Part shown: piece by piece, positions 35,316-44,894 of the stretch
How the letters are laid out: each line of letters begins with the position of its first letter
Numbering within the stretch: position 1 is the first letter of the stretch
NCBI RefSeq assembly: GCF_016239305.1
Contig: NZ_JAEHOQ010000009.1
Span: 80,706 to 144,705 of the forward strand
DNA from: Proteus vulgaris
GTDB taxonomy: Bacteria; Pseudomonadota; Gammaproteobacteria; Enterobacterales; Enterobacteriaceae
Direction of reading: 5' to 3'
Length of the DNA stretch: 64,000 bases
Made by a program: the position numbers and the translations under genes
Notes under the pieces: model-generated
What the model saw: the letters and a program-made list of their open reading frames with translations, nothing else
Told to the model about the DNA's origin: nothing
Database searches by the model: none

Positions 35316-35663
35316 TTATTTTATTTTTTCATGCAACTCGATTAATTCTGTCACTAGCTCTCTGGCTAACATTGAAGTCATTAAATGATCTTGTGCATGG
35401 ACTAAAACTAAACTGACTTTCGTTTTTCCAATACCTTGGTCATCACCAATTAAACGTGTCTGTATTTTATGGGCTTCATTTAAGGCTTCACGAGATTGCT
35501 CCATTAACTTTCTAGCGCCTTCAAAATCACCTTCTTTGGCTTTTTTTAGTGCACCATAAGCCACACTGCGTGCTTGACCTGAATTAATGATAAGACCCAT
35601 GATTATCTCTTCAAATTCATCTTCCGTAGCACTGCTATCAACTATATTTTCAATATCTAACAT
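35316..35663 (-). CDS. chbA: PTS chitobiose-specific EIIA (ChbA)
   Basis: A 115-residue EIIA of the lactose/cellobiose type. The phospho-accepting His is in [15 protein letters not shown] near residue 90. The sequence is all-helical, as expected for the trimeric coiled-coil fold ([19 protein letters not shown]). It transfers phosphate from HPr to ChbB. It lies 60 bp after chbC, with an intercistronic hairpin between, and 1 bp before chbR. Confidence 0.93.
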   Translation of the reverse strand: MLDIENIVDSSATEDEFEEIIMGLIINSGQARSVAYGALKKAKEGDFEGARKLMEQSREALNEAHKIQTRLIGDDQGIGKTKVSLVLVHAQDHLMTSMLARELVTELIELHEKIK

Positions 35664-35686
35664 GGTATATCCTCTTTAACTCTGAA

Positions 35687-35710
35687 AAGTGCAGAGAAAC
35701 CTCTGCACTT
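35687..35710 (-). repeat. Intercistronic hairpin between chbC and chbA
   Basis: AAGTGCAGAG (35687-35696) and CTCTGCACTT (35701-35710) are exact 10-bp arms with a 4-base loop. On the coding strand the last arm ends in TTTT and continues TTCAGA, so it may terminate some transcripts or protect the chbBC part of the message. Confidence 0.6.
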
Positions 35711-35723
35711 CTTTTTCTATGAC

Positions 35724-37082
35724 TTAAAATTTCAATGCATTCGCAATATCTTCTTCACTCTCTTCTTTCTCAATTTCAGTTTGTGCTTTGTTTGAGATGA
35801 TGACGAAAGGAAGATAAATCAGTGTTGCCACACCCAAGTTAAACAGCGCTAATAACAGTGCTGCAATACTGCCGTTAGTATTAAAGAATGCGCCTAATCC
35901 CGTTGGCATCGTCCATGGCGCTATATTTGTTACTGGTGGGATTATCCCTAAGTAATAAGCAGTCACAGTAATTGCAGCAAGAATAGGCTGAATAAGAATA
36001 AAAGGAATAAACATCACTGGGTTCATAATCACAGGTAAACCAAAAATAATCGGCTCATTAATTTGGAATAAACCTGCTGGCAATGCCAATTTAGCAACTT
36101 GACGGTGATCCGCTCGACGAGATGCGATAAAGATAGCAATAATAAGTCCCAGTGTTGCCCCTGTACCGCCTAAGAAGATAAAGGAGTCTAACATCGGTTT
36201 CGCCCAGAGATGGAACGTCTTACCTGCTGCCAAAGCGGCTTCTACTGAACCGTACTCAGTGTAAATAGAGACGTTTTCTAATGCCCACGGCGTCATAATA
36301 CCACTATCAAGTGCTGCAAGTGCCAGTGAACCATGAATACCAAAGAACCACAGTAGAGAGGTAAAAATAACGTATGCCCAACCTACAACAGAACCCATTG
36401 ATGCTAATGGTGTTGAGATAGAATCTAAAATAATTTGATGGAAGTTTGTTTCATATGTCGCTAATCCCCACGAAATAATCCCCATAATTGATAAGATAAT
36501 AAAACCGGGAATTAACGCAGAGAAAGAACGCGAAACAGAAGCTGGTACACTATCAGGTAATCGAATAACCCAATTGCGACGCACAATAAAGGTAAACATC
36601 TCAGCCACAACAAGACCAATAATGATACCTGAAATAATATTTGCCCCACCTAGCCAATTAGCGCCAACAGCATAAGCGCCAGCGGCATTGTAAGGTGTTA
36701 CCGTCATAAAGGCAGCAATTGAGAGTAAGCCTGCCGCAATCGGGTCAACTTTTCGCTCTTCTGCTAATGCCATTCCGATAAAGAATGGCGCCATCAACGA
36801 CATTATACCTAATGTACCGTTATAGACGTTCCCCCCGATAGCTTTAAAACCATTGAGTGTTTCTATTGTTGATGCATCAAGGCGGATACCTAGAGAATAA
36901 AAAAAGGAGCCATCACCAAAACTAAGAAAAACGTTATTGATAAGTACAAACATTGCCCCTGCAAGGGTTAACGGCATTAAACGAATAAAGCCATTTTTAA
37001 TCGCATTAACGTGAGGTTGCTTTCCAATTTTAACCGCAAAAGGAAGGAGTACCTTTTCAAGTGAACCAATGAACTTACTCAT
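35724..37082 (-). CDS. chbC: PTS chitobiose-specific EIIC (ChbC)
   Basis: A 452-residue integral membrane transporter with about 10 hydrophobic segments. [20 protein letters not shown] is the normal EIIC-lac/cellobiose start. [20 protein letters not shown] holds the conserved NEP-type substrate motif of the family. The C-terminal tail is charged. It imports and phosphorylates N,N'-diacetylchitobiose together with ChbA and ChbB. Gene order chbB-chbC-chbA is the same as in E. coli. Confidence 0.92.
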   Translation of the reverse strand: MSKFIGSLEKVLLPFAVKIGKQPHVNAIKNGFIRLMPLTLAGAMFVLINNVFLSFGDGSFFYSLGIRLDASTIETLNGFKAIGGNVYNGTLGIMSLMAPFFIGMALAEERKVDPIAAGLLSIAAFMTVTPYNAAGAYAVGANWLGGANIISGIIIGLVVAEMFTFIVRRNWVIRLPDSVPASVSRSFSALIPGFIILSIMGIISWGLATYETNFHQIILDSISTPLASMGSVVGWAYVIFTSLLWFFGIHGSLALAALDSGIMTPWALENVSIYTEYGSVEAALAAGKTFHLWAKPMLDSFIFLGGTGATLGLIIAIFIASRRADHRQVAKLALPAGLFQINEPIIFGLPVIMNPVMFIPFILIQPILAAITVTAYYLGIIPPVTNIAPWTMPTGLGAFFNTNGSIAALLLALFNLGVATLIYLPFVIISNKAQTEIEKEESEEDIANALKF

Positions 37083-37176
37083 AGAAAAATACCCTTTAAA
37101 TGCCGCTAATTGCTCGGCTTGCTGAAAAATTCGCTCTTTGACTGGAATAAAAAAATTAAATAATTAAAAAATAAAA

Positions 37177-37503
37177 TTAATTTGTTGTTGCAGATGCTTT
37201 TTTAATAGAGGCGACAGCGGCTTTTAACACGCCTAAGCCATCTACTTTTCCATATAACAGAGAATCGATCACTTCGACCGGTTTATTCGGGAGTAATTTT
37301 TGGATATCAGGTAACATCCAGCTAATTTGTGGACCTAGTAAAATCAGATCCGCATCCTGCCCTTTTTGTGCAGCTAAAGTTTCAGGAAAAGCTTCAATGA
37401 CCACAGGCACATCATATTTTTCTGCTTGTGCTCGCATTTTGGTCACGAGAAGGGATGTTGACATGCCAGCAGAACAAAATAAGTAAATATATTTCTTTTG
37501 CAT
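37177..37503 (-). CDS. chbB: PTS chitobiose-specific EIIB (ChbB)
   Basis: A 108-residue EIIB protein. The phosphorylated Cys is in [15 protein letters not shown] near residue 10. The start MQKKYIYLF follows AGAGGG; an upstream in-frame start lacks a site and is longer than the family (about 106 residues). It is first in the chb operon. The promoter region lies between it and the divergent siderophore importer. Confidence 0.92.
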   Translation of the reverse strand: MQKKYIYLFCSAGMSTSLLVTKMRAQAEKYDVPVVIEAFPETLAAQKGQDADLILLGPQISWMLPDIQKLLPNKPVEVIDSLLYGKVDGLGVLKAAVASIKKASATTN

Positions 37504-37696
37504 AAAACCCTCTTGAGTTGGCAATGATTTACCCTAGAGATAACAAGACTTTCTCTTGTGCATTCATTACTGTGTCAGTACAGAAACCGAAGTAAGATTA
37601 AAATAAGGATTGTTTCTGCTTGAATGAAGTATACGCAATGATACTAGCTAACGATATTTCTTACAGGTTAAGAATTGTCCCTCCTTGACCTACTCT

Positions 37697-37712
37697 TTTG
37701 ACGCTCTTCACA
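37697..37712 (-). promoter_or_regulatory. CRP-like site upstream of chbB
   Basis: TTTGACGCTCTTCACA matches TGTGA-N6-TCACA with one mismatch. It lies about 195 bp upstream of chbB. CRP control of chb is established in E. coli, so the site is plausible. Confidence 0.45.
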
Positions 37713-37827
37713 AATTGAGCAAATAATCTTAAGAGTTCTTTCTCGTCACAAAATTTGTTCTTTATTTTCCTTTAATGATCTCTCGCAAAATTTCGCCATT
37801 TTAGTCAAGTTAACCCTTTATTATTAT

Positions 37828-37846
37828 GAGAATGTGAATTAGTATC
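37828..37846 (+). promoter_or_regulatory. Fur-box-like sequence upstream of the siderophore importer
   Basis: GAGAATGTGAATTAGTATC matches 14 of 19 positions of the classical Fur box by hand count. It lies 110 bp upstream of the binding-protein gene, next to promoter-like AT-rich sequence. Iron repression of this operon is expected. Confidence 0.5.
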
Positions 37847-37955
37847 ATTACTCTTTATACTTTTGATGGTATTATCATCTTCTTTGTGGATCGACATTTA
37901 AGCCACTGCTGTAAAGATCCGTCTTATTTCGTGTTGCAACAATATGGGAAAGAGA

Positions 37956-38915
37956 ATGTTTAAAAAGTCATTAAGCCCACTGTTTTTACTGCTTTCTTCA
38001 CTTGTTATCGCTGGTTGTGATAACGCTCAAGACACATCAACAGCACAATCAGCAGAGAAACAAACTCTCACGATTGAACATTTTCAAGGGACAACTGAAA
38101 TCCCCGCACACCCACAGAAAGTGGTTGTGATGAATATGGAAACCCTTGATATTATTGATGCATTAGGTGCTCCTATTGTTGGCCTACCACAAACCAATGT
38201 TCATTTACCTAAATTCTTAGAAAAATACACCAACTCGAACGACTACATTAATGAAGGTGCCTTATTTGAGCCAAACTATGAAAAGCTCAGTACAACAGCG
38301 CCTGATTTAATTTTAAGTGGTAGCCGTGCTCGCGATGCGTATGCGAAATTAAGTGAAATTGCGCCTGCAATTTCAATGGATATCGACCCTAAACGTTTTG
38401 TTGAAAGCCTTGCTGAACGCACAACAACATTAGGTCAGATTTTTGGCAAAGAAGAACAAGCCAAAAAATTACTGGCTGATTTCAATAGTAAAATTGATAC
38501 CGTAAAAGCCAAAACACCTGATGCTGGTAAAGCGATGGTAGTGCTAGTCAGTGGCGGTAAAATTTCAGCATATGGTCCAGGCTCTCGCTTTGGCTTTATC
38601 TATGATGTATTAGGCTTTGAACCTGCTTATTTATTTGATAGTCCTGGTTCACACGGCAACATCGTCAACTCTGAATTACTGTTAAAACTTAACCCAGATT
38701 GGATGTTTGTTATTGACCGTGATGCCGCGATTGGTCGCGAAGATTCTCAACCTGCGCAACAAGTCCTTGATAATGCACTGGTAAGAAAAGTAAACGCTTG
38801 GAATAAAGACCAAGTTATCTATCTTGATGCAAGCTCTATTTATATTTCCGGCGGGATCCAAACTTACTCTCGCTTAATGGATACTATCAATCAAGCGCTG
38901 GATCAAAAAAAATAA
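37956..38915 (+). CDS. Siderophore-binding lipoprotein (FatB/CeuE/YclQ-like)
   Basis: A 319-residue class III binding protein. The start MFKKSLSPLFLLLSSLVIAG leads to the lipobox VIAGCDN, so it is lipid-anchored in the periplasm even though a Gram-negative host could use a free protein. Conserved parts are IPAHPQKVVVMNMETLDIID and ALFEPNYEKLSTTAPDLI. His in SPGSHGNIV and Tyr in DASSIYISGG occupy positions like the His and Tyr that bind iron in CeuE-type proteins. It should take a ferric catecholate or related siderophore. The exact ligand is unknown. Permeases follow directly, 9 bp after the stop. Confidence 0.87.
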   Translation: MFKKSLSPLFLLLSSLVIAGCDNAQDTSTAQSAEKQTLTIEHFQGTTEIPAHPQKVVVMNMETLDIIDALGAPIVGLPQTNVHLPKFLEKYTNSNDYINEGALFEPNYEKLSTTAPDLILSGSRARDAYAKLSEIAPAISMDIDPKRFVESLAERTTTLGQIFGKEEQAKKLLADFNSKIDTVKAKTPDAGKAMVVLVSGGKISAYGPGSRFGFIYDVLGFEPAYLFDSPGSHGNIVNSELLLKLNPDWMFVIDRDAAIGREDSQPAQQVLDNALVRKVNAWNKDQVIYLDASSIYISGGIQTYSRLMDTINQALDQKK

Positions 38916-38924
38916 AGTAACTGA

Positions 38925-39887
38925 ATGAAAACGTTCCATTTATCATTGGGGATAGGACTTGTTGCTATCCTCTCAATGATCAGTCTATTTGTCGGTGCAG
39001 GAGATATTACTCCTGCTTCGCTGTTTTCTGATCCCGATATGCGCGATATCTTCTTTATCAGCCGTGTTCCAAGAACCCTGTCATTATTACTCGCCGGTGG
39101 TGCCATTAGTGTTGCTGGCTTAATTATGCAACTGCTAACCCAAAATCGCTTTGTCGAACCATCTCTTGCGGGAACCACTCAATCTGCAAGCCTTGGATTA
39201 TTGGTCGTTATGTTGCTCTTTCCGGCGGCTGGCATCTTTACCAAAATGATGGTCGCTACCATTTTTGCCCTTCTCGGTACTTTGTTGTTTATGTTGCTTC
39301 TGCAAAGGATCACGTTAAAAACGACACTGATAGTACCTTTAGTGGGGATTATGCTTAGCGCTGTTATCGGTGCGTTAACTATTTTCTTAGCCGTTTATTT
39401 CGATTTATTGCAATCTTTAGACGCATGGACAAGTGGCGATTTTTCAAGTGTATTACAAGGCCGTTATGAGCTTTTATGGCTTGTTGGTGCGCTTGCGTTA
39501 ATGGCCTGTTGGGTTGCTGATAGCTTTACCGTGGCCGGAATGGGACGTGAATTTTCCATTAATGTGGGGCTGAATTACCGCAAGGTGATGATCATTGGAT
39601 TATCCATTATTGCACTGATTAGTGGTGTTGTTGTGTCAGTTGTTGGTGCATTACCTTTCCTTGGCTTAATTGTACCCAATCTAGTGAGCTTAGTGATGGG
39701 TGATAATATTCGTAAAACTATTCCTTGGGTTTGCTTGAGTGGTGGTGCGATTGTTTTATTGTGTGACGTGATTGGTCGACTCATTCGCTACCCATTTGAG
39801 ATCCCTGCCAGTGTTATTTTAGGTGCTGTGGGTGCCGTCATTTTCCTTTTCTTACTACTAAAGCAGCAACGTTATGCAAAAAGTTAA
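38925..39887 (+). CDS. Siderophore ABC permease 1 (FecCD family, FatD-like)
   Basis: A 320-residue FecCD-type permease with about nine hydrophobic segments. Typical parts are FFISRVPRTLSLLLAGGAIS, GLIMQLLTQNRFVEPSLAGT and GALPFLGLIVPNLVSLVMGD, the conserved segments of siderophore permeases. It starts 9 bp after the binding-protein gene and overlaps the second permease by 14 bp. It forms a heterodimer with that protein. Confidence 0.88.
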   Translation: MKTFHLSLGIGLVAILSMISLFVGAGDITPASLFSDPDMRDIFFISRVPRTLSLLLAGGAISVAGLIMQLLTQNRFVEPSLAGTTQSASLGLLVVMLLFPAAGIFTKMMVATIFALLGTLLFMLLLQRITLKTTLIVPLVGIMLSAVIGALTIFLAVYFDLLQSLDAWTSGDFSSVLQGRYELLWLVGALALMACWVADSFTVAGMGREFSINVGLNYRKVMIIGLSIIALISGVVVSVVGALPFLGLIVPNLVSLVMGDNIRKTIPWVCLSGGAIVLLCDVIGRLIRYPFEIPASVILGAVGAVIFLFLLLKQQRYAKS

Positions 39888-40881
39888 TTCATCCATAATT
39901 AGCAAATGTACTGGCGCTGCCGAACATAAGAAAATGCGCCTTTCGCCCATGTCTCGTATCTGGTTATTATTAGGGGCATCGTTATTATCTATTGTATTAT
40001 TTATGACGATAAACCTAAACGGCAATATCTCTTATATTCTGACTCATCGTGCCTACATTATTCTCACCATGATTGTGGTGGCGTTTGCGGCTGGTGTTTC
40101 GACGATCCTGTTTCAAACCATTGCCAACAACCGTATTTTAACTCCTTCATTAATGGGTTTAGAAGCTCTGTTTGTATTACTACAAACCGTGTTTGTCTTT
40201 TTTGAAGGTGATATGCCCGCATCATGGATGTTGAACTTATCAAAATTCTTTTTAGAATCAACACTATTGGTGCTATTTTCGGTTGTACTTTATCGTTGGT
40301 TATTTAGCTCCGTACGTTTTAACATCAATTTAGTCCTGATGATTGGGATTATCTTAGGTACATTATTTCGCAGTTCAGCCACTCTATTACAACGTTTGAT
40401 GGATCCTAATGAGTTCTCCATTTTACAAGGTCGTATGTTTGCCACCTTCACCCGTGCAACCCCTGATCTTATCTTTTGCGCTTTAGCCATTATCGTTGTC
40501 GTCGGTATCTTACTTTGGCGGATGCGCTATAGCTTTGATGTCATGGCATTAGGCCAAGCGAATGCAATTAACCTTGGTATTAATTACCGCAAACAAACCA
40601 CTTATATTTTATTACTGATTTCTGTTTTAGTGGCTGTTTCAACCGCTTTAGTCGGCCCATTAACCTTCTTAGGTTTAATTGTCGCTAACCTTGCTTACCA
40701 TATCAGTGGCAGTAGCCAACACCGTTTCTTAATGCCTGTTGCCTTTTTACTGGGTACTATCGCCTTAATTGGTGGGCAACTGGTTTTAGAATATGGTTTA
40801 AAAATGACAGGAACACTTTCTGTTGTGATTGAGTTTGTCGGTGGGATGTTCTTTATCTATTTGGTGTTAAGAAGACTTTAA
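39874..40881 (+). CDS. Siderophore ABC permease 2 (FecCD family, FatC-like)
   Basis: A 335-residue FecCD-type permease. It has a longer cytoplasmic N-terminus (KVNSSIISKCTGAAEHKK) before the first helix. TILFQTIANNRILTPSLMGL, GQANAINLGINYRKQTTYI and VGPLTFLGLIVANLAYHISG are the conserved segments. About nine helices. Its start overlaps the first permease and the ATPase begins 1 bp after its stop, so the four genes are tightly coupled. Confidence 0.88.
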   Translation: MQKVNSSIISKCTGAAEHKKMRLSPMSRIWLLLGASLLSIVLFMTINLNGNISYILTHRAYIILTMIVVAFAAGVSTILFQTIANNRILTPSLMGLEALFVLLQTVFVFFEGDMPASWMLNLSKFFLESTLLVLFSVVLYRWLFSSVRFNINLVLMIGIILGTLFRSSATLLQRLMDPNEFSILQGRMFATFTRATPDLIFCALAIIVVVGILLWRMRYSFDVMALGQANAINLGINYRKQTTYILLLISVLVAVSTALVGPLTFLGLIVANLAYHISGSSQHRFLMPVAFLLGTIALIGGQLVLEYGLKMTGTLSVVIEFVGGMFFIYLVLRRL

Positions 40882-40882
40882 T

Positions 40883-41638
40883 ATGATTGAAATCAGCAAA
40901 ATATCAAAGCATTATCAAGATATAACCGTTCTCGATAATATTACAACAACAATTCAACGTGGCGGTATTACTTCGATCATTGGTCCTAATGGTGCAGGTA
41001 AATCCACACTGCTTTCTGTTATTGGACGTTTATTAATTCCTGAAAGTGGCATGGTCAGTGTTAACGGCATGGATGTTGCGGCAACAGATAGTGATGTGCT
41101 GGCAAAAAACCTCTCAATACTGCGCCAAGAAAACCAGTTCGTCAGTCGTTTAACTGTAGAAGAATTAGTCGGCTTTGGGCGTTATCCTTACAGTAAGGGC
41201 CGTTTAACACTTGATGATAAAAAAGTGATTGATGAATCATTAGCTTTTTTAAATCTAACTGAATTTCGTCATCGCTATTTAGATGAGTTATCGGGTGGGC
41301 AACGTCAACGCACCTATGTTGCGATGGTGCTATGCCAAGATACAGAATATGTCATGCTTGATGAACCTCTGAATAATCTTGATATGAAGCATGCGGTAAT
41401 AATGATGAAACTTCTACGAAAAGCCGCAGATGAATTAGGAAAAACCATTATTATCGTTATCCATGATATCAATTTTGCCTCTGTTTACTCTGACTATATT
41501 TTAGCCATGCGTAATGGACAATTGTATTATCACGGCTCACCCAAAGAGATCATGAAAGCAGACATTATCGAAGATATTTTCGACACCCCCGTTGACGTTA
41601 AAGAGATCGATAATAAGCTAATTGCTATGTATTACTAA
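40883..41638 (+). CDS. Siderophore ABC importer ATP-binding protein (FatE/YclP-like)
   Basis: A 251-residue ATPase. Walker A is GPNGAGKSTLLS near residue 35, the signature is LSGGQRQRTYVAM, Walker B is YVMLDEPLNNLD and the H-loop is IVIHDINFAS. This is the FepC/FhuC branch. It ends the operon and is followed by a GC-rich terminator. Together with the lipoprotein and two permeases it forms a complete importer. No TonB-dependent receptor or siderophore synthesis gene is next to it, so it may use a siderophore made or taken up elsewhere. Confidence 0.9.
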   Translation: MIEISKISKHYQDITVLDNITTTIQRGGITSIIGPNGAGKSTLLSVIGRLLIPESGMVSVNGMDVAATDSDVLAKNLSILRQENQFVSRLTVEELVGFGRYPYSKGRLTLDDKKVIDESLAFLNLTEFRHRYLDELSGGQRQRTYVAMVLCQDTEYVMLDEPLNNLDMKHAVIMMKLLRKAADELGKTIIIVIHDINFASVYSDYILAMRNGQLYYHGSPKEIMKADIIEDIFDTPVDVKEIDNKLIAMYY

Positions 41639-41649
41639 TCTTTCCTATT

Positions 41650-41690
41650 AAGGCCCCGATAATTAAATCCCTAATGGTAGGGGCCTTTCT
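41650..41690 (+). terminator. Intrinsic terminator of the siderophore importer
   Basis: AAGGCCCC (41650-41657) and GGGGCCTT (41680-41687) form an 8-bp GC-rich stem with a 22-base loop, followed by TCT. It is strong in stem but short in U-tract. Confidence 0.75.
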
Positions 41691-41842
41691 AAAATAAATA
41701 CAAATTTTTTATGGCTTAAAAACTGGATGAGTACTGAATAACAACTTTTACTGAATGGTAGAAATCTATTTATTGCTCATATCGACTTATTTAGTTACAA
41801 ATTATCACATACAAAATAACTAAAAATACACACTAGTAGAGA

Positions 41843-42175
41843 TCACAGATAGACTAAAAAATCATCTCTACTGGGTGTAAATATATCGAGCAATACACCT
41901 TCAGATAAACTTTTACAAGAATGATATTTTTCTGAGCTAATATATACAGAATCACCTTCATGCAATATTTTAATTTGGTTTTCGATACTATATTCAAAGC
42001 TGCCAGATAAAATATAAACCATCTGTTCATGTGGATGATTATGTTTTTTTCCTTGAATATCTTTATCAAAAAAAACTTTTACGATCATCATTTCTGGACT
42101 TCTAGATAATATTTTTCTTGTTATTCCTGGCTCAACATCCTCTGTTTCGATTTCTTTATCTATAAAAAATGGCAT
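41843..42175 (-). CDS. Cupin protein, KdgF-like
   Basis: A 110-residue single-domain cupin. Metal-binding motif 1 is HNHPHEQMVYILSGSFEY, with His and Glu residues as expected. Motif 2 is GDSVYISSEKYHS, keeping the final His. KdgF cupins speed opening of unsaturated uronates in pectin and alginate breakdown. It is last in the dehydratase-MFS-cupin operon, so a role in handling a sugar acid is likely. The name KdgF is a suggestion, not proven; small cupins are hard to assign by sequence. Confidence 0.75.
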   Translation of the reverse strand: MPFFIDKEIETEDVEPGITRKILSRSPEMMIVKVFFDKDIQGKKHNHPHEQMVYILSGSFEYSIENQIKILHEGDSVYISSEKYHSCKSLSEGVLLDIFTPSRDDFLVYL

Positions 42176-42204
42176 CTTTTTTCTTTTCTCTTTTATTATG
42201 TAAA

Positions 42205-42241
42205 AGAGGTTATCTGATTTAAATTAATCAAGAGAACCTCT
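42205..42241 (-). repeat. Intercistronic hairpin between the MFS and cupin genes
   Basis: AGAGGTT (42205-42211) and AACCTCT (42235-42241) pair, with an inner TGATT/AATCA pairing. On the coding strand the stem is followed by TTTAC, a weak U-run. It may tune expression of the cupin gene. Confidence 0.4.
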
Positions 42242-42286
42242 CCAACTATATTTATGGATAATATATTTTTTATTTTTGATATATTA

Positions 42287-43597
42287 TTAGCTTAATTTTG
42301 TACTATTTTTTTCTATCTCTATTTCATTTGGTGTAATGGGTTTAATATCTCGTAACATAACAAGATAAATTAATGCTCCCACTGCACAAGCAATTCCAGA
42401 TACAATTAATGCCCACATAAAAGATCCTGTCGCACCAATAATATAGCCTGTGACAATCGGCCCCAGTATGCCCCCACAATTTGAAACTGCACTTTGCATT
42501 CCACCCAATACTGACGTCATATTTCGGGGTGCAACATCACCGGGTAAGGACCATATAGCGGAAGCAGCAAAAGCCAATGCTGCATAAGATAAGCAGAGTA
42601 AAAACATCATAACTGATGTTGATTCTACAAGCCCTGAGAAGGCTATACTGGTTGCAACTAACATGCCTCCAACAATAGGGAACTTACGAGCAATGTTAAT
42701 ATTATTATATTTAATAAAGAGATAATCGGTTGTAAAACCCCCTAACCATTGCCCAGCAATACCACACAGAGGGGGTAACATTGCCGCAAATCCCATCTCC
42801 TCTAAACTCATTCCCCTTTCCATCATTAAATAAGCAGGGAACCAAGTAATAAAGAAATAGATGGCATAATCGAGTAAAAAGAAGCCCATACACATTGCCT
42901 GGACATTACGATAGCGAAATAATTCATACCATTTCATGGGTTGAATATTATCAATACCTTCTTTTTTAACCTGTCCATCACGAATGTATTTTAATTCTGC
43001 TTCACTCACTTTTGGGTGTTGTTCGGGATCATGATAAATTTTTAACCACGCGATCACCCATAGAAACCCTAACGCACCACAGAAAATAAATGCTGATTCC
43101 CAACCCCATTTAGCAATAATCCACACCACTAAAGGCATCGCGAAAGCCGTACCAAATTTTGAACCACTATCAAACAGTGCGGTTATCCTTCCTCTTTCTC
43201 TATCTGGAAACCACTTGGCCGTTATCCCACTATTACAGGGATAAGCACCCGCTTCCCCCATTCCCATTAGAATACGTGTGGATATAAAACTCAGCGGTGT
43301 TTTAGCTAGTGCCGTCGCAGCTGTAGCCATAGACCACCATAACACTGCCCCCGCAAGGGTTTTTCTTTGCCCAAATCGATCGGCGATAAAACCTGCGGGT
43401 ATTTGACATAATGCGTAACTAAGAAAAAAAGCAGACATTATCCAGCCCATAGCTTCAGGAGAAATTTGTAGTTCTTCTGATAACGTAGGCGCAGCCGCTG
43501 ACATAACCGTTCTATCAAGATAATTAATAGCAATCGCAAGGGTCATTAATATTGCGATAGAAAACCTGACTCTTGTTCTTTTTTGAGTATTTATCAT
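42287..43597 (-). CDS. MFS sugar-acid transporter (anion:cation symporter family)
   Basis: A 436-residue, 12-helix MFS protein. The ACS-family features are IAINYLDRTVMSAAAPTLSE in helix 1, GFIADRFGQRKTLAGAVLWW in the loop 2-3 motif A, and RILMGMGEAGAYPCNSGITA in helix 4. These are shared with hexuronate, galactonate and glucarate permeases (ExuT, DgoT, GudP). It sits between a sugar-acid dehydratase gene and a cupin gene, so it probably imports the aldonate or uronate that the dehydratase uses. Confidence 0.85.
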   Translation of the reverse strand: MINTQKRTRVRFSIAILMTLAIAINYLDRTVMSAAAPTLSEELQISPEAMGWIMSAFFLSYALCQIPAGFIADRFGQRKTLAGAVLWWSMATAATALAKTPLSFISTRILMGMGEAGAYPCNSGITAKWFPDRERGRITALFDSGSKFGTAFAMPLVVWIIAKWGWESAFIFCGALGFLWVIAWLKIYHDPEQHPKVSEAELKYIRDGQVKKEGIDNIQPMKWYELFRYRNVQAMCMGFFLLDYAIYFFITWFPAYLMMERGMSLEEMGFAAMLPPLCGIAGQWLGGFTTDYLFIKYNNINIARKFPIVGGMLVATSIAFSGLVESTSVMMFLLCLSYAALAFAASAIWSLPGDVAPRNMTSVLGGMQSAVSNCGGILGPIVTGYIIGATGSFMWALIVSGIACAVGALIYLVMLRDIKPITPNEIEIEKNSTKLS

Positions 43598-43668
43598 GGT
43601 ATTCCCTTTTTAAAAAAGGTGTAGGGTTGTTAGTTAAAAATAAAAACTAACAAGAGGTCTCTAATTAA

Positions 43669-44829
43669 TTATTTAAATAATTTTTCTGGGTTGATGGTAT
43701 ATTTTTTTAATTTCTCAATATCTAATTCGATACCTAATCCTGGTTTTTGAGGGATATCTAAATAGCCTTGTTCATCAACACTAAATGGCGTAGTCGTAAT
43801 ACCATCTATATATTGGCTACCACCAATAAACTCGACAAAATCGACATTCGGAAGTGCGGCAGCCAATTGCAGATCAGCGGCTAGCCCCATGGCGGTATTC
43901 CAACCATGGCCAACATATTTAACCCCAAAATCATCAGCCATCCATGCGATACGACGTTGTTCTGAAATACCACCGACTTTAGTCACATCAGGTTGCACGA
44001 TATCGAAGGCACCTTGAGATAGCCAAGGTAAGAAAGATTGGCGACGAGTGAGAACCTCCCCTCCGGCAATAGGAACAGGACTTTCCTTACGCAAGACTTT
44101 AAAATCTTCAATATCATCAGGGCGTAAAGCTTCTTCGAACCAACCTACATCATATTCACTTAACATATTTGCAGTGTTGATGGCCCATTTAAGCCCATTT
44201 TTCCAATATGCATCACTCGCACCAGCATCAACCAATAAGTGAGCCTCATATCCAGCCGCATCCCGCGCTGCTGCAATAATATTTCTATCTAGTTCTTTAT
44301 CATTCGTTCGACCAAAAGGTCCCCAACCAATTTTAAATGCTTTAAATCCTAACTTTTTATAATGAGAAATCACCTCAAACATAGTGTCGGGTTCTTCCAT
44401 TAATAAAGAACAATAAGGTTGGATCTTCGATCGGTAATTACCGCCAAGAAGAGTACTGACAGGTAAGCCACTTGCTTTACCTAAAATGTCCCAAAGAGCA
44501 ATATCAATTCCACTAATGGTATGAGTTAACGTCCCTCCTCTTCCCATCCAAAAGGTATGCTGGCGTAGCTTTTCAGATACACGTTCAGGCTCTAACGCAT
44601 TCTCACCAAGACAAAGAGGAAGTAATACTGATAAGCCTGCTTCAACCAATCTACCATCAGTAAAAACACTGCCGTAGCCCGTTATTCCCGCATCAGTATG
44701 CACAGCAATAATGGCATGAATGGAGTCTTCGGGTTTGATCTCATTAGACCATCCGCCTTTAGGACTTTCACCAAATAGCGGAACGGCAACAATCTCAGTA
44801 ATTTTGATTGTATTCAGAGGTAAGTTCAT
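43669..44829 (-). CDS. Enolase-superfamily sugar-acid dehydratase
   Basis: A 386-residue mandelate racemase/muconate lactonizing enzyme family member. The three metal ligands are the Asp in HLLVDAGASDAYW, Glu in GWFEEALRP and Glu in IAGGEVLTRR. FKAFKIGWGPFG holds the second-strand lysine, in a K-x-G rather than K-x-K form. The C-terminal His is in YVGHGWNTAMGL and pairs with the Asp in FDIVQPDVTKVGG. This is the signature of acid-sugar dehydratases that make 2-keto-3-deoxy acids. KDG kinase and KDPG aldolase genes in the divergent arm fit that product. Specific substrate unknown: galactonate, gluconate, fuconate and rhamnonate types are all possible. Confidence 0.85.
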   Translation of the reverse strand: MNLPLNTIKITEIVAVPLFGESPKGGWSNEIKPEDSIHAIIAVHTDAGITGYGSVFTDGRLVEAGLSVLLPLCLGENALEPERVSEKLRQHTFWMGRGGTLTHTISGIDIALWDILGKASGLPVSTLLGGNYRSKIQPYCSLLMEEPDTMFEVISHYKKLGFKAFKIGWGPFGRTNDKELDRNIIAAARDAAGYEAHLLVDAGASDAYWKNGLKWAINTANMLSEYDVGWFEEALRPDDIEDFKVLRKESPVPIAGGEVLTRRQSFLPWLSQGAFDIVQPDVTKVGGISEQRRIAWMADDFGVKYVGHGWNTAMGLAADLQLAAALPNVDFVEFIGGSQYIDGITTTPFSVDEQGYLDIPQKPGLGIELDIEKLKKYTINPEKLFK

Positions 44830-44882
44830 TTCTTTTTCCTTAATCGCCTTCTATTAACACTCCGATTAAAGCATACAGTATG

Positions 44883-44894
44883 ATTGTATACAAT
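44883..44894. promoter_or_regulatory. GntR-type operator candidate, dehydratase side
   Basis: ATTGTATACAAT is a perfect 12-bp palindrome, 54 bp upstream of the dehydratase start. The same sequence occurs upstream of the SDR gene. It resembles the TTGGTATACCAA core of UxuR/ExuR-type GntR sites. Confidence 0.65.

Larger units (their letters stand above)
37504..37955. other. Divergent control region between chb and the siderophore importer
   Basis: This 452-bp region has no coding potential. It holds a CRP-like site on the chb side and a Fur-like box on the importer side. NagC and ChbR sites are expected from E. coli, but I could not place them with confidence. Confidence 0.6.

Noticed and set aside
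43627..43653. Hairpin TTGTTAGTT/AACTAACAA between dehydratase and MFS genes
   Set aside because: The stem is weak and there is no U-tract on the coding strand; no support for a function beyond chance in AT-rich DNA.
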